Origin: Theocolax elegans
Taxonomy: Eukaryota > Arthropoda > Insecta > Hymenoptera > Cerocephalidae
Reading direction: 5' to 3'
Assembly (NCBI GenBank): GCA_026168455.1
Contig: CM047427.1
Coordinates: 58,915,249-58,979,248, forward strand
Length of the DNA: 64,000 bases
Part shown: piece by piece, positions 46,901 through 57,927 of the stretch
Position numbering within the stretch: position 1 is the stretch's first letter
How the letters are laid out: each line of letters opens with the position of its first letter
Position numbers and translations under genes: made by a program
The notes under the pieces: model-generated
The model's input: only the letters and a program-made list of their open reading frames with translations
The model's database searches: none
What the model was told of the DNA's origin: nothing

Positions 46901-49900
46901 CAGTTGTTCGAACGTCTACAAGAATTTGGCATTGTATTAAACCCGGGAAAATGCCTCTTCGGTCAACCTGAAGTACCGTTTCTCGGCTACCTAATTACGG
47001 CAAAGGGCGTGCAACCACTCCCTCACAAAATGAAAGCAATTAGGGAGTATAAACAACCCACAACCGCAAAGCAACTACGGCAGTTCTTGGGTATGCTCAA
47101 TTTTTACCGAAATTGCTTACCTAAAACGGCAGAGCGTCAGGCTCCACTCAACGATTTGCTTCACGGGAAACTCAAGGGTAAAGCACTACTCACCTGGACC
47201 CCGGAAGCCACGCAAGCATTCGAACAGGTACGAGAAGACTTGTCACACGCGACTTTACTCGCGCATCCACAGTCTGGTGCATATCTAGCTCTCGTATGCG
47301 ACGCTTCGGATACAGCCGTCGGTGCCGTATTACAGCAGAAGACAAACGACGCCTGGGAACCTCTTGGGTTCTTTTCAAAAAAATTAAGCCCGACTCAAGT
47401 TCGCTACAGTGCGTTCGACCGCGAGTTACTCGCGATCTACCTCGCGATCAAGTACTTCGAACACATGGTGGAAGCTCGCGAGTTCACCATTTTTACGGAC
47501 CATAAGCCACTAATTTTTGCTTTTAACCAAAAATTGGACAAGGCTTCACCAAGACAAGCTCGACAACTCGATTTCATCGGCCAGTACACCACAGATATTA
47601 GACACGTGGCCGGTCAAGATAACGTAGTCGCCGACGCTCTTTCACGTGTCGAAGGTATCACATCATCAATCGACTACAGCGCATTGGCAGCATCCCAACA
47701 AGAGGATGAGGAGCTTAAAACATACCGGTGCCCAGAATCAACGCTTAAACTCAAGCGGATCCAGATTCCCGGAACGGACACAGCTGTTTTTTGTGATATC
47801 TCCACAGCCACAGCGAGACCTTACGTCACAGCATCATTCCGTAAGGCTGCATTCGACTCAATACATCAATTATCACATCCAGGGATCAAAGCCTCTATCA
47901 AACAGGTGACACAACGCTTCGTTTGGCCATCCATCAACGCTGATTGTCGCGCATGGGTGCGAGCTTGCATCGCGTGTCAACGGTCAAAAATCTCACGGCA
48001 CGTTACATCACCTACAGGCGAATTCACACCACCATCGGCCCGTTTTCAGCACGTGTATATAGACATCATCGTGCTGCCATTATCGGAAGGTCAACGGTAC
48101 TGCCTAACGTGCGTTGACCGTTTCACACGCTGGCCTGAAGCTTTCCCGTTACCGGATCAAGAGGCAGAGACAGTTGCTCGAGCATTTTACGAGGGCTGGA
48201 TCTGCCGTTTCGGAACACCATTAAAGGTCACAACAGACCAAGGACGACAATTCGAGTCTAACCTTTTTCAATCGCTCAATCGATTGATAGGCGCGACTCG
48301 CCTCCGCACAACAGCGTACAATCCCAAAGCCAACGGTATGGTGGAGCGTTTACACCGCCAGTTCAAGGCGGCCATTAGATGCCACGAGAACAAGCAATGG
48401 ACGCGAGTTCTACACACCGTTCTGCTTGGTATAAGGACAGCATGGAAGGAGGACCTATCAGCAACCTCGGCAGAACTCGTATACGGCGAGACACTCCGTC
48501 TACCTGGAGAATTTTTATCAGCTCAGCCAATGCCAACGGACAACATGCCCGAGTACATCAGAGATCTACGCAACAGGATGCAGACATTGCGTCCAGTAAC
48601 AGCCAGCCGACATGGCACACCTAAAACTTTTATTTTCAAGGATCTCGCAACAAGCAGTCACGCATTAATACGGCACGATGCAGTAAAAAACACACTGGAC
48701 ATGCCGTACGATGGACCATACAAAATTGTAAAAAGGTCCGATAAAAACTTTGTATTATTGATCAACGGAAAGCACATTACTGTATCCATTGATCGATTAA
48801 TACCAACATTCACACTGACAGAAGATCAGTCAACGATACAAAGACACGCACAACAGAGAATTCCAGCCAGCAATCCAGTTAAATTGTCGCAGCAGCATCT
48901 CAGCGAGCCGCAGGAGGAGGCTCGCAAATCAAGACGACACGTTCGATTCCCAGAACGCTACCAAGCTGGATTTAGCTAATCATTATCGTGACTTCATCAC
49001 TAGCAAGGGGGTACTGTAGCGTCTCGCTACATACGCTCGAGATAACTAAATTATGTTTAATCAAATCATTAATTATATTCATTATATGTATATATTGTAA
49101 AAGATTTTGTAAATACACACAAACACCCAAAACAATACACTCATACATATCCTTCGGGTGCAGCTCAGTCGCAGGTAATTAGACCCCTTTGTCCCTCGCT
49201 ATTCTTTCTTCAGTGGGAGTTGCATTTTCATTCCTCCCTGGCGCGCGTCCCCGGGTTTCCCCGAGACGACCGACAACGGTATTTTTTATTACTTGCACGG
49301 CACACTAACGCATTCATCGAGAAGTTCAAACCGGCAACTCATTTATTTCACCTGGTACCTAAACATCCAAATTTTCCATCATCCCTTCTACTATTTTCCC
49401 GAGGTTACCTGCGAATGCACATCGAACCCGAGGAGGACAGTCATTCGGACACTCGCACCGTGCACATCACGCTGATACACAGTCGGTCCGACATTCACAC
49501 CGCGCACTCCACCCGCACGTACACAACATACCGTTTAGTTTTTGTTTAAATAAATATTATTGTTTTTAACAATATTAGTATTTATTCTTTTACTTTAAAA
49601 AGCACACCAGGCTACCTACCCTAACAACCAAAATAGTATTAAAACTACAAAAAACAACAGCTTGATTGACTGACCACTCGGGGACTAATTCAAAAAGCTT
49701 AAAGCAAAGTTTTACTTTTAGTAGAAATCGGGGCCCCATATTAAGAAAAAAGTTTTACAAGCAATGTAACAATTATTTTTGACAACTATAATTAATACAA
49801 TAGTATACAAAACTTTAAAAAGAATAGAAATATATAGACCTTCATATAAATCTGTAACAAGACTAGCTTCATCCGTATTTTGCAACTGTATGTGCAAGAC

Positions 49901-50402
49901 ATTAAGAAAAGTTCTGCAAAACTCTTGTATGTCTTGATGTTGCATAACATCCAATTGGGTCCATCCAAAACTGTTCGTTAATGACGACATTGGTATGGCT
50001 TCATTTTTTGGTGTCTTAAATACACAAATAGGAAGAATTTTATATGTGACGTTAAGCCTTATATTTATAAATTATTTAAACTATTTATTTTACTTGTAAT
50101 AGAAAGAAGATTTTTTGTAATTCCAACAACACCTGACTTTTAATTACTTTGAATGAATTCCATCTATAAATCCTGTTCCTGAATTCCGGTGTCATATATA
50201 ATGTTTGGAGCAAAGAATTTAAATAGCAAGTTGCTCCTTGATTAATTAGTCCAACATAATCTGAATATAATTAAAGCAGTCATGAAAGCATAATAAAAAA
50301 ATCATTGGTTACAAAAAATTAACAATATTTTTTTAATTTTCTTACTTTTCATCATCTCTTCAGAATTCTTTTCCATTGTAACAAGTTTGGTATAACTGTG
50401 AC
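41531..50402 (-). CDS. USP47-like: USP47-like ubiquitin-specific protease (spliced)
   Basis: Eleven exons on the minus strand keep one frame across every junction: 50402-50346, 50260-50094, 50014-49840, 43925-43807, 43734-43541, 43463-43262, 42845-42536, 42491-42274, 42181-42048, 41976-41916 and 41692-41531. The catalytic core follows the order of USP47: Cys box [18 protein letters not shown], then [24 protein letters not shown] at a junction, finger CxxC pairs (IKCLKY is degenerate, YFCKECDRK kept), [11 protein letters not shown], His box [19 protein letters not shown] and SAYVLLYR. Cys, His and Asp/Asn are all present, so activity is likely. Beyond the core it departs from USP47 and ends in [17 protein letters not shown], a zinc ribbon. 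The intron between 49840 and 43925 holds a gypsy element and a GA repeat. The N-terminal exon and 3' end are unresolved. Role by family: removes ubiquitin from target proteins in the cytosol or nucleus. Confidence 0.85.
43955..44017. repeat. (GA)n microsatellite
   Basis: About 63 bp of AG repeats with two interruptions, in the intron of the USP47-like gene just after exon 43925. Confidence 0.95.
44276..44893 (+). repeat. 5' LTR of the gypsy element
   Basis: 618 bp, from TGTGGCGTCTCGC to CCTAACAACCAAA. AATAAATA near 44810 could be the polyadenylation signal. The open frame at 44481-44810 is repeated in the 3' LTR and is a by-product of LTR sequence. Confidence 0.95.
44895..44918 (+). promoter_or_regulatory. 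Primer-binding site for tRNA-Trp
   Basis: One base after the LTR the sequence starts TGGTGACCCCGACGTGAT and continues TTGAAC. It is complementary to the 3' end of animal tRNA-Trp (TTCAAATCACGTCGGGGTCA plus CCA) over 24 positions, judged from memory of that tRNA. Confidence 0.8.
45021..45869 (+). CDS. gag: Gag of the complete gypsy element
   Basis: 282 residues. Residues ~15-180 form the capsid region ([38 protein letters not shown] core). An Arg/Ser-rich stretch at ~230-250 precedes a finger of the form [18 protein letters not shown], typical of arthropod gypsy Gag. It ends with TAA at 45867-45869, overlapping pol. The start is the first ATG after the leader. Gag makes the cytoplasmic particle and binds element RNA. 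Confidence 0.92.
   Translation: MESSNTETVAYTRPEVEKVAFRLAPFMASDPATWFNMADHSFAAAGIKAEKTKFGYILGVLDTRYAEEVKDIINNPPSDNPYTKLREELVRRLSATQDEKTKRVLEREEIGDRKPSQFLRHLKNLGGSAISDPLIRTLWLGRLPTSVQAILATQKNVALENLAELADAVMDTMRSSAAPSPIAEVTSPDLESLLNIKMAQLALNLRQQLTETIQQEVSAVNTIFRRRPAFDSRPRSRSRNRSQSRHRSHRENAECWYHWRFGAAAKRCEKPCAFQGNSTGPR
45827..48979 (+). CDS. pol: Pol: protease, reverse transcriptase, RNase H, integrase
   Basis: Open without a stop from 45827 to TAA at 48979, in the -1 frame relative to gag. Numbering from 45833: protease active site [12 protein letters not shown] (Asp 39); reverse transcriptase with [15 protein letters not shown] and YIDD at 337-340; RNase H with [31 protein letters not shown] and FTDHKPL; integrase with an HHCC zinc region ([10 protein letters not shown] ... 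CIACQRSK) and a D,D35E triad at about Asp 744, Asp 802 and Glu 838 ([24 protein letters not shown]). All catalytic residues are present, so the product should be active. There is no ATG at the start of the frame; it is made as a Gag-Pol fusion by -1 frameshifting. No env follows. Domain order PR-RT-RH-IN is that of Ty3/gypsy. Confidence 0.96.
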   Translation, partial: KTVRVSGKLHRPSLMAASEPSFTTRRLFVTDRETKHQFLIDTGADLCVYPRTSVRGPLKRSTYELAAANGSVIATYGTTSLSLNFGLRRSFPWKFTIADVSKPIIGADFLSHYGLLVDIRNGRLIDQLTKLASHGQVSACDIPSIKVITGSTPYHRLLADYPDITRPDGRAPVIKHTTQHYIKTTPGPPAAAKPRRLAPDRYVAAKRQFEAMLQLGTARPSSSSWAAPLHMVPKQDDEWRPCGDYCALNARTIPDRYPVKHIQDFAQTLHGKSIFSKIDLVRAYNQIPVAEEDIHKTAITTPFGLFEFPFMSFGLRNAAQTFQRFCDEMLRGLDFCYGYIDDILVASTNEDEHFNHLQQLFERLQEFGIVLNPGKCLFGQPEVPFLGYLITAKGVQPLPHKMKAIREYKQPTTAKQLRQFLGMLNFYRNCLPKTAERQAPLNDLLHGKLKGKALLTWTPEATQAFEQVREDLSHATLLAHPQSGAYLALVCDASDTAVGAVLQQKTNDAWEPLGFFSKKLSPTQVRYSAFDRELLAIYLAIKYFEHMVEAREFTIFTDHKPLIFAFNQKLDKASPRQARQLDFIGQYTTDIRHVAGQDNVVADALSRVEGITSSIDYSALAASQQEDEELKTYRCPESTLKLKRIQIPGTDTAVFCDISTATARPYVTASFRKAAFDSIHQLSHPGIKASIKQVTQRFVWPSINADCRAWVRACIACQRSKISRHVTSPTGEFTPPSARFQHVYIDIIVLPLSEGQRYCLTCVDRFTRWPEAFPLPDQEAETVARAFYEGWICRFGTPLKVTTDQGRQFESNLFQSLNRLIGATRLRTTAYNPKANGMVERLHRQFKAAIRCHENKQWTRVLHTVLLGIRTAWKEDLSATSAELVYGETLRLPGEFLSAQPMPTDNMPEYIRDLRNRMQTLRPVTASRHGTPKTFIFKDLATSSHALIRHDAVKNTLDMPYDGPYKIVKRSDKNFVLLINGKHITVSIDRLIPTFTLTEDQSTIQRHAQQRIPASNPVKLSQQHLSEPQEEARKSRRHVRFPERYQAGFS
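45845..45851 (+). promoter_or_regulatory. -1 ribosomal frameshift site GGGAAAC
   Basis: GGGAAAC sits in the gag/pol overlap and in register: gag codons are CAG GGA AAC, so tRNAs on GGA and AAC can slip to GGG and AAA and continue in the pol frame. This is the canonical X XXY YYZ heptamer used by several retroviruses. A GC-rich stretch follows at 45852-45895. A run of five A at 45826-45830 is a weaker alternative. Confidence 0.8.
49001..49014 (+). promoter_or_regulatory. Polypurine tract before 3' LTR
   Basis: AGCAAGGGGGTAC just upstream of the 3' LTR, the expected plus-strand primer position. Confidence 0.75.
49015..49632 (+). repeat. 3' LTR of the gypsy element
   Basis: 618 bp, TGTAGCGTCTCGC to CCTAACAACCAAA, the same length as the 5' LTR. 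Differences include the third to fourth bases, two near 49035-49055, and single changes near 49259, 49310, 49321, 49393, 49412 and 49529. Confidence 0.95.
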
Positions 50403-51900
50403 CTATATTACAAATTTTTTAAATTAATAATTTTTTAAACTGCCCAAAATTAGCACTTTAATTTGATATTTGTTTTTCTACGTTGTATTTAAGCCACTCT
50501 CAAAAATGTCTGCGAGATATTGGTCTTTTTTAGACAAATACATTATTTATTGATTTATTACAAAATAATTAAAAATAGTAATTTTTCATTGTAAAGTGCA
50601 TCAAATAGTTAAATTTTTATTTTAATAAAATTATGTGAAAAAAGCAACTGATTGTTAACTCTTTTCATTATCTTAACTCTTTCTTAGGAATTTTCATTCA
50701 AATAAAAAATTATAAGTATCTTTTTAAAGTAAGTCTAATGCAATTTTAGTCTCCCCCGGAATGATTTAAATAAATTTTTATCCCTAATATTCTATAAAGA
50801 CCACTATATTGATCTCTATGAAGGGAGTCAACCTGCATTATATTTCCTTAATTATTTTATTCCACCTAGACTTACTTTATTTCTCGCAGACCCATTTTTC
50901 CTCATAAAGTCATTTTATCCCGTAGACCCAGTTTATTCATCATATACTTACTTTTTTCTTTGAATAATTATTTTAGCATTTTCCTACACAAAATACAAAA
51001 AAGGAGTATATCAAAAAATCTTACAGTATTGAAAAAAATTAGAAATTGAATATATAAATAAATTGTTGTTGTATAACATGGCCTTTATAATGATGAGAGT
51101 GAAAAATATTATATGCACATCAGGAGTAAAAGATAATTGTCCCGTTGGATGAATTACTGTCCTTTCTAAAGCTCATTTGTCATTTCTTTTTGAGCAGCAA
51201 CTTTCTTTTCTGGAATAAACGCCTATTTTCCTTCGTAAGTGCATAAATAACTATTATGTGTTGATAAAATAGCAAATTTTTTAGTTTTTTAAATTTACAG
51301 AACTAATAACGTTTTTATGACAAAAAATTGGTAAATTTTTCATTAGTACTGGAATAAACAAATAAAAACTATTTAAAAAAATTAAGTTTGTAATTACGAA
51401 AAATTTAGGCATACGCATTAATGGATTAAGTCTACTGTAATTAGATAAAACTCATTTTAGTAAATTTCTCTTTGTATATTTGCTTTTAGCAAGAAGAGTT
51501 ATATTATCCATTTCTGGAAAGCAAACAAAAAGACGTGAAATAATATTTTATTGAGCCTATGTAGATTTAAAATATATGTCTCAATTATTAATTTAAGCCT
51601 GATTAAGTTAATATTTATGCAGAATACGTTAAGCAATATATCGTCAAGGTCGTGAAAATTCGCGTTCTTTAAAATTTTGAGAATTTTTTGTTGCTTTGGA
51701 ATGCATCTTATGCGAGTAACAATCTTTTTCATGACTGACAAAATGCTTCGAAAACACTAGAGTAGAATCAATGATCTCGAAATAACGCGGGTTGTGTTAA
51801 TTGCCCTTAGACTATATGTAGAAGAACAATAAAAAAAAGAAAAGTTATCGCTGTGATGAAATTGCAATGTTTACATTTTTTTGTAAGAAACGAACTTACC
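50403..51900 (-). other. 5' part of the USP47-like gene, partly resolved
   Basis: An untranslated first exon probably ends at 51900 with donor AAAG|GTAAGT. A second exon starts at 51756 after acceptor CTCTAG and contains ATG codons at 51741 and 51732, reading MKKIVTRIRCIPKQQKILK and NANFHDLDDILLN. I cannot link it to the exon at 50402, which needs a preceding phase-1 junction, so a further exon is missing between them. The rest is AT-rich intron. Confidence 0.45.
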
Positions 51901-52075
51901 TTTTGGTTGGATGAACAGTTGATGAGTTCAATATATTGTCGCGGCTACCGCTGCATCATCGTTCATTTGCTTCTCCGCTTTCCGTAGACCACCTTTCGAA
52001 GGCCGATCGTCTTTTCGTTGTATTTTACAGAAGAATTGTAATAGTGCAAAACATCAAGTACTTCACTACGAATCG
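51901..52075. promoter_or_regulatory. Candidate bidirectional promoter
   Basis: A GC-richer block between two outward splice donors: minus donor at 51899-51898 (GTAAGTTCG) and plus donor at 52075 (GTAAGTATT). It places the USP47-like gene on one side and the zinc-finger gene on the other. No TATA box stands out. Confidence 0.5.
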
Positions 52076-52798
52076 TAAGTATTAATTTGTATATTATAAT
52101 AAATATTTTAACTACATTTTAAAATTGAATCTATATTCAGTTATAATTACCTAAGGTGTAGGTACCAGAATAACAGATACAAAGTCGGTTAAAAACTGCT
52201 TGACATGGGTTATTTTATTGACCGCTTTCTTTTCACTATTCACTCTGTATTATAATATATTAAATGATCCATGTAGTACATTTATACTATTTAATAACGG
52301 TTCATGACACATAAAAGTAAATTTGTCGCATAAAACTCTCCGAACAAAAGTAAAAAAAAAGAATAAATATAATGTCACTGAATAAGTGCGGCGGTGTAAA
52401 TGACAAAAATTACAGAAATTGTAGATGTAGCAGGGTGGCTTTGGGCGTTATCAACAAATTTAGCTATTGCGGGAGTATTGTAAACGAAAAAAAGCAAATA
52501 TTCACCCCGAACAAAGCGCGATATCTGATATCAAAATTATTTATTAATATTCAATTTTAAATAAAAGCACATACACATATATACTACATGTATATGTTTC
52601 ATATTTAATAAACACGTAATTAAAAAAATGAATATATATATTATATGATTCATACTTGACGTGCATTTTTGTATTCCAGACAATATGGAACACACTTTAT
52701 TTTGTTAAAGAAGCTTTCACAGCATTTATTTTTATCTACATTAAATTGCACTGATATATAGCAATTAAAGAGAGCTTTCAATACCTACAAGACTACAG
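52076..52798 (+). other. Putative 5' intron of the zinc-finger gene
   Basis: Lies between donor 52075 and acceptor TACAAGACTACAG ending at 52798. The 62-residue open frame at 52372-52560 has six cysteines but no recognised domain or splice support. Confidence 0.4.
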
Positions 52799-52809
52799 AT
52801 TGAACAAGC

Positions 52810-53238
52810 ATGGAACGTAACTTAATCGACAATTCTGAGAATGTTAGTATAATTAAAATAATTTAACTAATTTGTAATCGCTGAATCAATGTGCAATATA
52901 AATAAATATTTTTTTAATGTTTGTAGAGCATTGATAGTAATACATTGTCTAGAAACAAATCTGTTATCGAACGAGTACCAAAAAAACAGCCAAAACGGCA
53001 GTTTCGACAAAGTTTGTTGGGCGTGGAAAGTTTTAAGCCTTGGCTTGAACCCCATAAGAAAGATCCTTTAAAAGCTTATTGCAATATTTGCAGAGACAGT
53101 ATCGGAGCTCGTTTTAATACATTGAAGGAGCATGCACAGACAATGAAACACTGTTCTAATGCTGGTTTAAAGAAACCACCATTAAATTCTGCGTTCTCGA
53201 AATCAAAAATCGATAATGCAATCGAAAAAAAAAAATAA
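52810..53238 (+). CDS. BED/hAT-type zinc-finger protein, two exons
   Basis: Exon 52810-52842 starts with ATG (MERNLIDNSEN, donor GTTAGT) and joins in phase 0 to 52927-53238 (acceptor TTTGTAG), giving about 114 residues. The core reads FKPWLEPHKKDPLKAYC and NICRDSIGARFNTLKEH, followed by a second His about ten residues on (AQTMKHCSNAG). This C-x2-C ... H ... H finger, preceded by a conserved Trp, is typical of hAT-transposase-derived host proteins. The frame ends in a poly-Lys run over an A-rich tract. Downstream of 53250 there are hints of the usual continuation in shifted frames, so the protein may be truncated. DNA binding is likely; function unknown. Confidence 0.65.
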
Positions 53239-53720
53239 TTGCGGAATAAAAATTTGTCGGTTCGTGTGCTCGTATTAATACTTCTTTCCATAGCATGCCA
53301 TTTCTTTTGAAAAATATGCAATCAATTGATCCTGAAGCTTGGAGTGAAATGCGTGTGTTATTATTAAAGAAGCATACAAATTGGATATACCCGAAACATT
53401 AAAAAAACAATTTTTTTCAAAAAAAATTCATAGAGCTACTAATTGTTAATGTTTATAATGATTTTTTGTAACGCATGCACGAAAATCGCGTTTTCCGCCC
53501 TAAAAATAAGATCTAAAGTATTCCTTTTGCGGTCGGCGGGCAAAAAAATTTTGTGTTGACCTTTTAATTTGTAAATATATTTAAATATTTCATTTGCTCA
53601 ACAAAGCATCTTTACTATTTATCAATTATTTTTTATTCTTCCTCCAAACTTTTATTTTTTGATATTTAAAACAAAATTAAAAAAGTTTATGTATTGACAG
53701 CTGGAGTTAAGGGGGTATCA
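53239..53720. other. AT-rich DNA with decayed coding traces
   Basis: Short traces of the zinc-finger protein's continuation near 53240-53400. TTAAGGGGGTATCAT at 53707-53721 resembles the terminal motif of the TTAA elements and abuts the inverted 1.45-kb repeat; a matching other end was not found. Confidence 0.45.
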
Positions 53721-55162
53721 TAATGCACACAAATATTTATTTCATAAATGTCCAAAATGTATGCAAAATTTAGCAATTTTAATTTACATAGAATCTAGCA
53801 ATATGAAGTAATAAATTTCTTATTGTAAAGTGTAATGAAAGATTTGGTGAATTTGGTGTGTCGATAAATACATGTACGTGTATACTATAGTTTTAACTTT
53901 GAAAATATGTACAACATTTACATCTTCTACGCCCACATCTTTCACTAACATTGTAAATTCTTACAATATGATATTAAGATCTGAATAACCTGAAACAAAA
54001 GGTAGACATTTTATAAAATAAATTAAAAACACTCATTTTTTGCTACAACGTAAATTCAAAAGTATAATGTACCAGAGACAAGATGATGCACATTTCCAGT
54101 AAAATGTCATTTAGGAATGTTGCAACTCAAGATAAATCTCACAGGTGCTTTGCGATCAGTCATCGGTTGAATCTTGTTCTTTGCTTGAGTGCATAATCTG
54201 TAAGGCGAACAGTCATATCAGTAACTAATTAAAATTTTAGTTCAAAATTTATTTCAATGATTATTAACAAAATTAAGGTGTATTATACCTGCAATTATAC
54301 CTTCAAATTCATAGTAGGATCCTTCGCTTGCTGGTGAAATACATTATTGTTTGGTACAGTATGAAATTAAATCAAGTCTTTTTAATCAATCATTCTTCGT
54401 ACAAGCAAAGATATAGTGTACCAAAGCAGGGAATAATGAAAATAGATTACTCCTTTGAAAATTGCTGTCAATCCCTTCACATTGAAAATTTGCAGTATTA
54501 AAAGATTCAAACAAATGCAATTAGTCGTATTAGATCCTCTCTTGACAAAAAAAACTGCAGCAGTTTTTTTACATGTGTGTGTGCTCTAGTTAAGATAAGA
54601 ATGTATCACAGCTGTGTCCATGGATACCATGCAGATAGAGCTAGTTAATGTTCTCAGCAACCAGTGCTGCATGTGCATGCAAGATAAATAAGTCTTTTCT
54701 TCACCAAGTCACCAATTCCATCATGCAAACGACGCATTCTCCTCTTTTAGCTCCATCAAACACCCTGGTCAGCAAGTACTGAAGGAGTTCTATATGCAAT
54801 TAGCCATTCGCACTTGCTGCACCTCTTCGCTTATACTTGATACACCATCAGTTTCCAGGCCAAATCCTGTGTCCGTGAAATTCTTTTGTTTTGCATCTTT
54901 ATTTGAGTCTTTATTTTGTACTGTAAAATAGAAACAAATAATTTATCTACAAGAGTATTTTCAAAAATACATAAATAAATTTTTATCTTATTAATTTCTG
55001 CATTATAATTAATAAAACAGATAACAATAATGCAATATACGCACTACGTACCAATATTCTTAAATAGTATTACATAAATTTCAATTAGTTACCACTTTTG
55101 TTTACACTTTGTTTATATTATTATCGACTGACAAAATCGTAAACTCTAGCGCGAGATCAGAA
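53721..55162 (-). repeat. 1.45-kb dispersed repeat, minus copy
   Basis: Inverted copy of 32175-33655, about 95 percent identical by eye. It is interrupted or ended at 55162 by the decayed gag element that starts at 55169. Confidence 0.85.
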
Positions 55163-55168
55163 GTAAGC

Positions 55169-57927
55169 ATTGTAAACGTCGACGCGCGACGCAAAAGCAC
55201 CCATATTGCCCTTCTCCTTTCCCTCAGCAAAGCTCGCACACACCCGGAAGGAGCCGGTCGGCCATTTTGACGGCCATTTTCAGCAAAGTAAAATTGAGCA
55301 CGTGCACGGAAAAAATAATTTTGTTTTTTAAAAATAAATTATTTGCACTGTTTTATAAACATTTGGGTTACGTAAACTTGTTTTCTTCTTGGGTACGCTG
55401 GTTAATATGATATATAAAAATAATTCATTTTCCCTCTCCTTCTAACCCAAACAGCTATAACAACAAGTATTTATAAAAATTTTTTTTGTTGTGTGTTTCT
55501 ATAAAAGAATATTATTTTTTTTAAGTGGTAATACATATAATTCATAACACAAATTTCCATTTAATAGTTATAGTAATAACTCGAAGCTGCTTTAATCATT
55601 ATTAAAAATGTTTTTTAAGCAACATAACTTCTTTAGGATATATATATACTAATATTAATGCTACTTTCATATGCCTTATGCTATTATCACGTATGGTTAA
55701 ATTGTGTTTTTGCCGCATTATACAAATAACGCTTAGTAAAAACATTTTTCTTGCATGATTTATTATTAACCTAATAAATAATAATAATTAAATTTTCTTC
55801 ATCCCCCCGCCGAAAGTACGTGTTTCCCGGCCGCATATGGATACGGGAAGAGCGACGCAAAGTTCCCAATATAACATGTACAGTGCTTAACCTCTCAAGT
55901 AAACATTGCTAAATTATTTAAAATTTATTAATCAATTTACTACAAGCACTTATGGTTTTCAAACGTAAATTGTATTTTAATGTTGCCTTATAAAATATCT
56001 TGTATAATTGTTTTGTTTAATAAAACGATAGATAGAAAGAGAGAGCGAGAGTATATGTAGAATACTTATGTTGACTGTGTTCATTCTATCAATTTCGTGT
56101 CATTTTTAAATTCCACTCTATCAATTTAATATTGATTTAATATCGGTGATGTAAATAAATGTGAAAGAAATATGTTTCATTTTTTTATGTTCAAATTTTA
56201 ACAGTACAATTGATATTTAACTACAAATGTAAATTTTATTAATGTAAAGTCGACTTCTTCTATGCACGCTGTTTATCGCAACTTTGCATTAAAACCGCTG
56301 CTAAAGTAATACGATTTATCAATAAATTTATACATGCTTATGTGTATGTTTGTTATATTTTTGATGCCCGCCCCCGACCAGCAAAAACCTCGGCTTCGCC
56401 TCGGTTTTGCAAATGTCGGGCGGGCATCAAAAATACAACATGAATCGAATGTAACGTCTCACGTGTCGCGTAATGCGAGGTTACCCGAAGCTTGCTCTGA
56501 AATTGGCTACGGAAAACGTAGCAGACAAATACTGTAAGATCGGGTGGTATTTTCTGTTCGTCGTAAATGATTATTTAATAATTAATATTAATTATATTAT
56601 TGTATACTTTCGGACTGGGATGAAGAAAAATAGTATACGACACTCGGCCAGAATTTTGGATGCCCTGGCCTGCGTTTTATGACGACCTCGGCTTCGCCTC
56701 GGCCGTCATATCACGCAGGCCAGGTAATCTAACTTTCTGGCCATGTATCGTAATATACTATTGATTGTCCTGCTATACCAATCGCAACGAAAATTTTATT
56801 TTTCCATTATTGCTCCCCGATAATAATAGTTGGTTTAAACACTATATACTGCCGTAATTTCGGACCATCGTCTGCTGACTGGAATGCAGCAGTAGACGAG
56901 GTTAAACCGAATATTGAAGCAGATTTATCACTATCACATTCAGAAAGAGAAAATATCCCCAATATTGCTATGGATACAGCTCCAGCAAAAGGTAGTAAAG
57001 CAAGAAGGATGCTTTATATTGAATTGCCAACCGGTCAATCAAGAGGACAATACCGAGATCCAATCTCCATAAGTAATGAGAATTTGTTACCATTACCGGA
57101 AATGGAATACGGACCGGAAATGCAAACAGCTGTAAGGGAAAACAGCAACGCAAGAGAAGATATGCAGCGATTAAATAATAAAAATTTAAGAATAAGCAGC
57201 GCAACTAATCGTCCTCAAGCACAATCTACAGCATATAGATTAAGTCTAACGTCACCAGTATGCAATTCGATGATGAAATTAACGCATACAATACCAAGCT
57301 TAACGACGACACAGTTAAGCATGAATTCGACTTCTTATTATCCCATCCACACATTCAATTCAAGAGTCAGTCAGGCAAACGAAAACAGATATAATTCTAC
57401 AAGCAGCACACAATTGAGCAGTGAACATAGGAATGTACCGCGTGTCCATTGAGAAGACGATGGAATTACAGAACCCAACGTCTCAAGAGAAAAGACGCAA
57501 AATAATGACAAAGAGCCTGAAAATAAATACGATGAACAATTCAGACGATTGGAGCAGCAAATACAGTAAATGCAGCAGTTATACAGCAAACTAATCGAAC
57601 AAAACAACATTCAGCAAAGTAACCAGTAACAAAATAGACAGCATAGCAGATCGCCAGTGTATCAGGAGAACAACGAAACGTACTCAATCCCATATAACCC
57701 ACACATACAGCCGCAGCAAAGTACTTTTAATCCAGCATTCAGGTATAGCCGTTCGTACGAAACATGCTTAGAAGATGCTACCTTTATAAGAGAACAAAGG
57801 ACAGCACAAATATTCTCACGACACCATATACAATTTAAAGAAGCGAAAAAGAATGATTCGGAGACATTCTTATCAAATCTTGAGGAATGTAGAGAAAGTT
57901 ATGGTCTCTTGATTCAGGATATATTTA
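55169..57927 (+). mobile_element. Left arm of a large inverted repeat (gag element)
   Basis: Inverted counterpart of 58936-61460. It lacks the first ~110 bp of the internal region and the LTR, and about 0.75 kb covering the N-terminal part of gag (missing near 56860). It carries a foreign 1-kb insertion at about 55792-56766. Confidence 0.85.
55792..56766. mobile_element. Insertion in left arm, with twin GC-rich hairpins
   Basis: Absent from the right arm, where the flanking sequences TAATAATAA and TTGTCCTGCTATACC nearly meet. It holds two long stem-loops: 56356-56435 (stem TTTTTGATGCCCGCC) and 56631-56760 (outer stem TAGTATACGAC, inner stem CTGGCCTGCG). Both have the same tip, CCTCGGCTTCGCCTCGG (56388-56404, 56686-56702). 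No convincing coding frame. Element type not recognised. Confidence 0.6.

Larger units (their letters stand above)
44276..49632 (+). mobile_element. Complete Ty3/gypsy element
   Basis: 5357 bp with 618-bp LTRs at each end, flanked by the 4-bp target duplication ATAG (44272-44275 and 49633-49636). It holds a tRNA-Trp primer site, gag, a frameshift signal, an uninterrupted pol and a polypurine tract. It lies in an intron of the USP47-like gene in antisense orientation. The LTRs differ at roughly ten positions, about 98 percent identity, so it is a fairly recent but not brand-new insertion. Confidence 0.95.
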
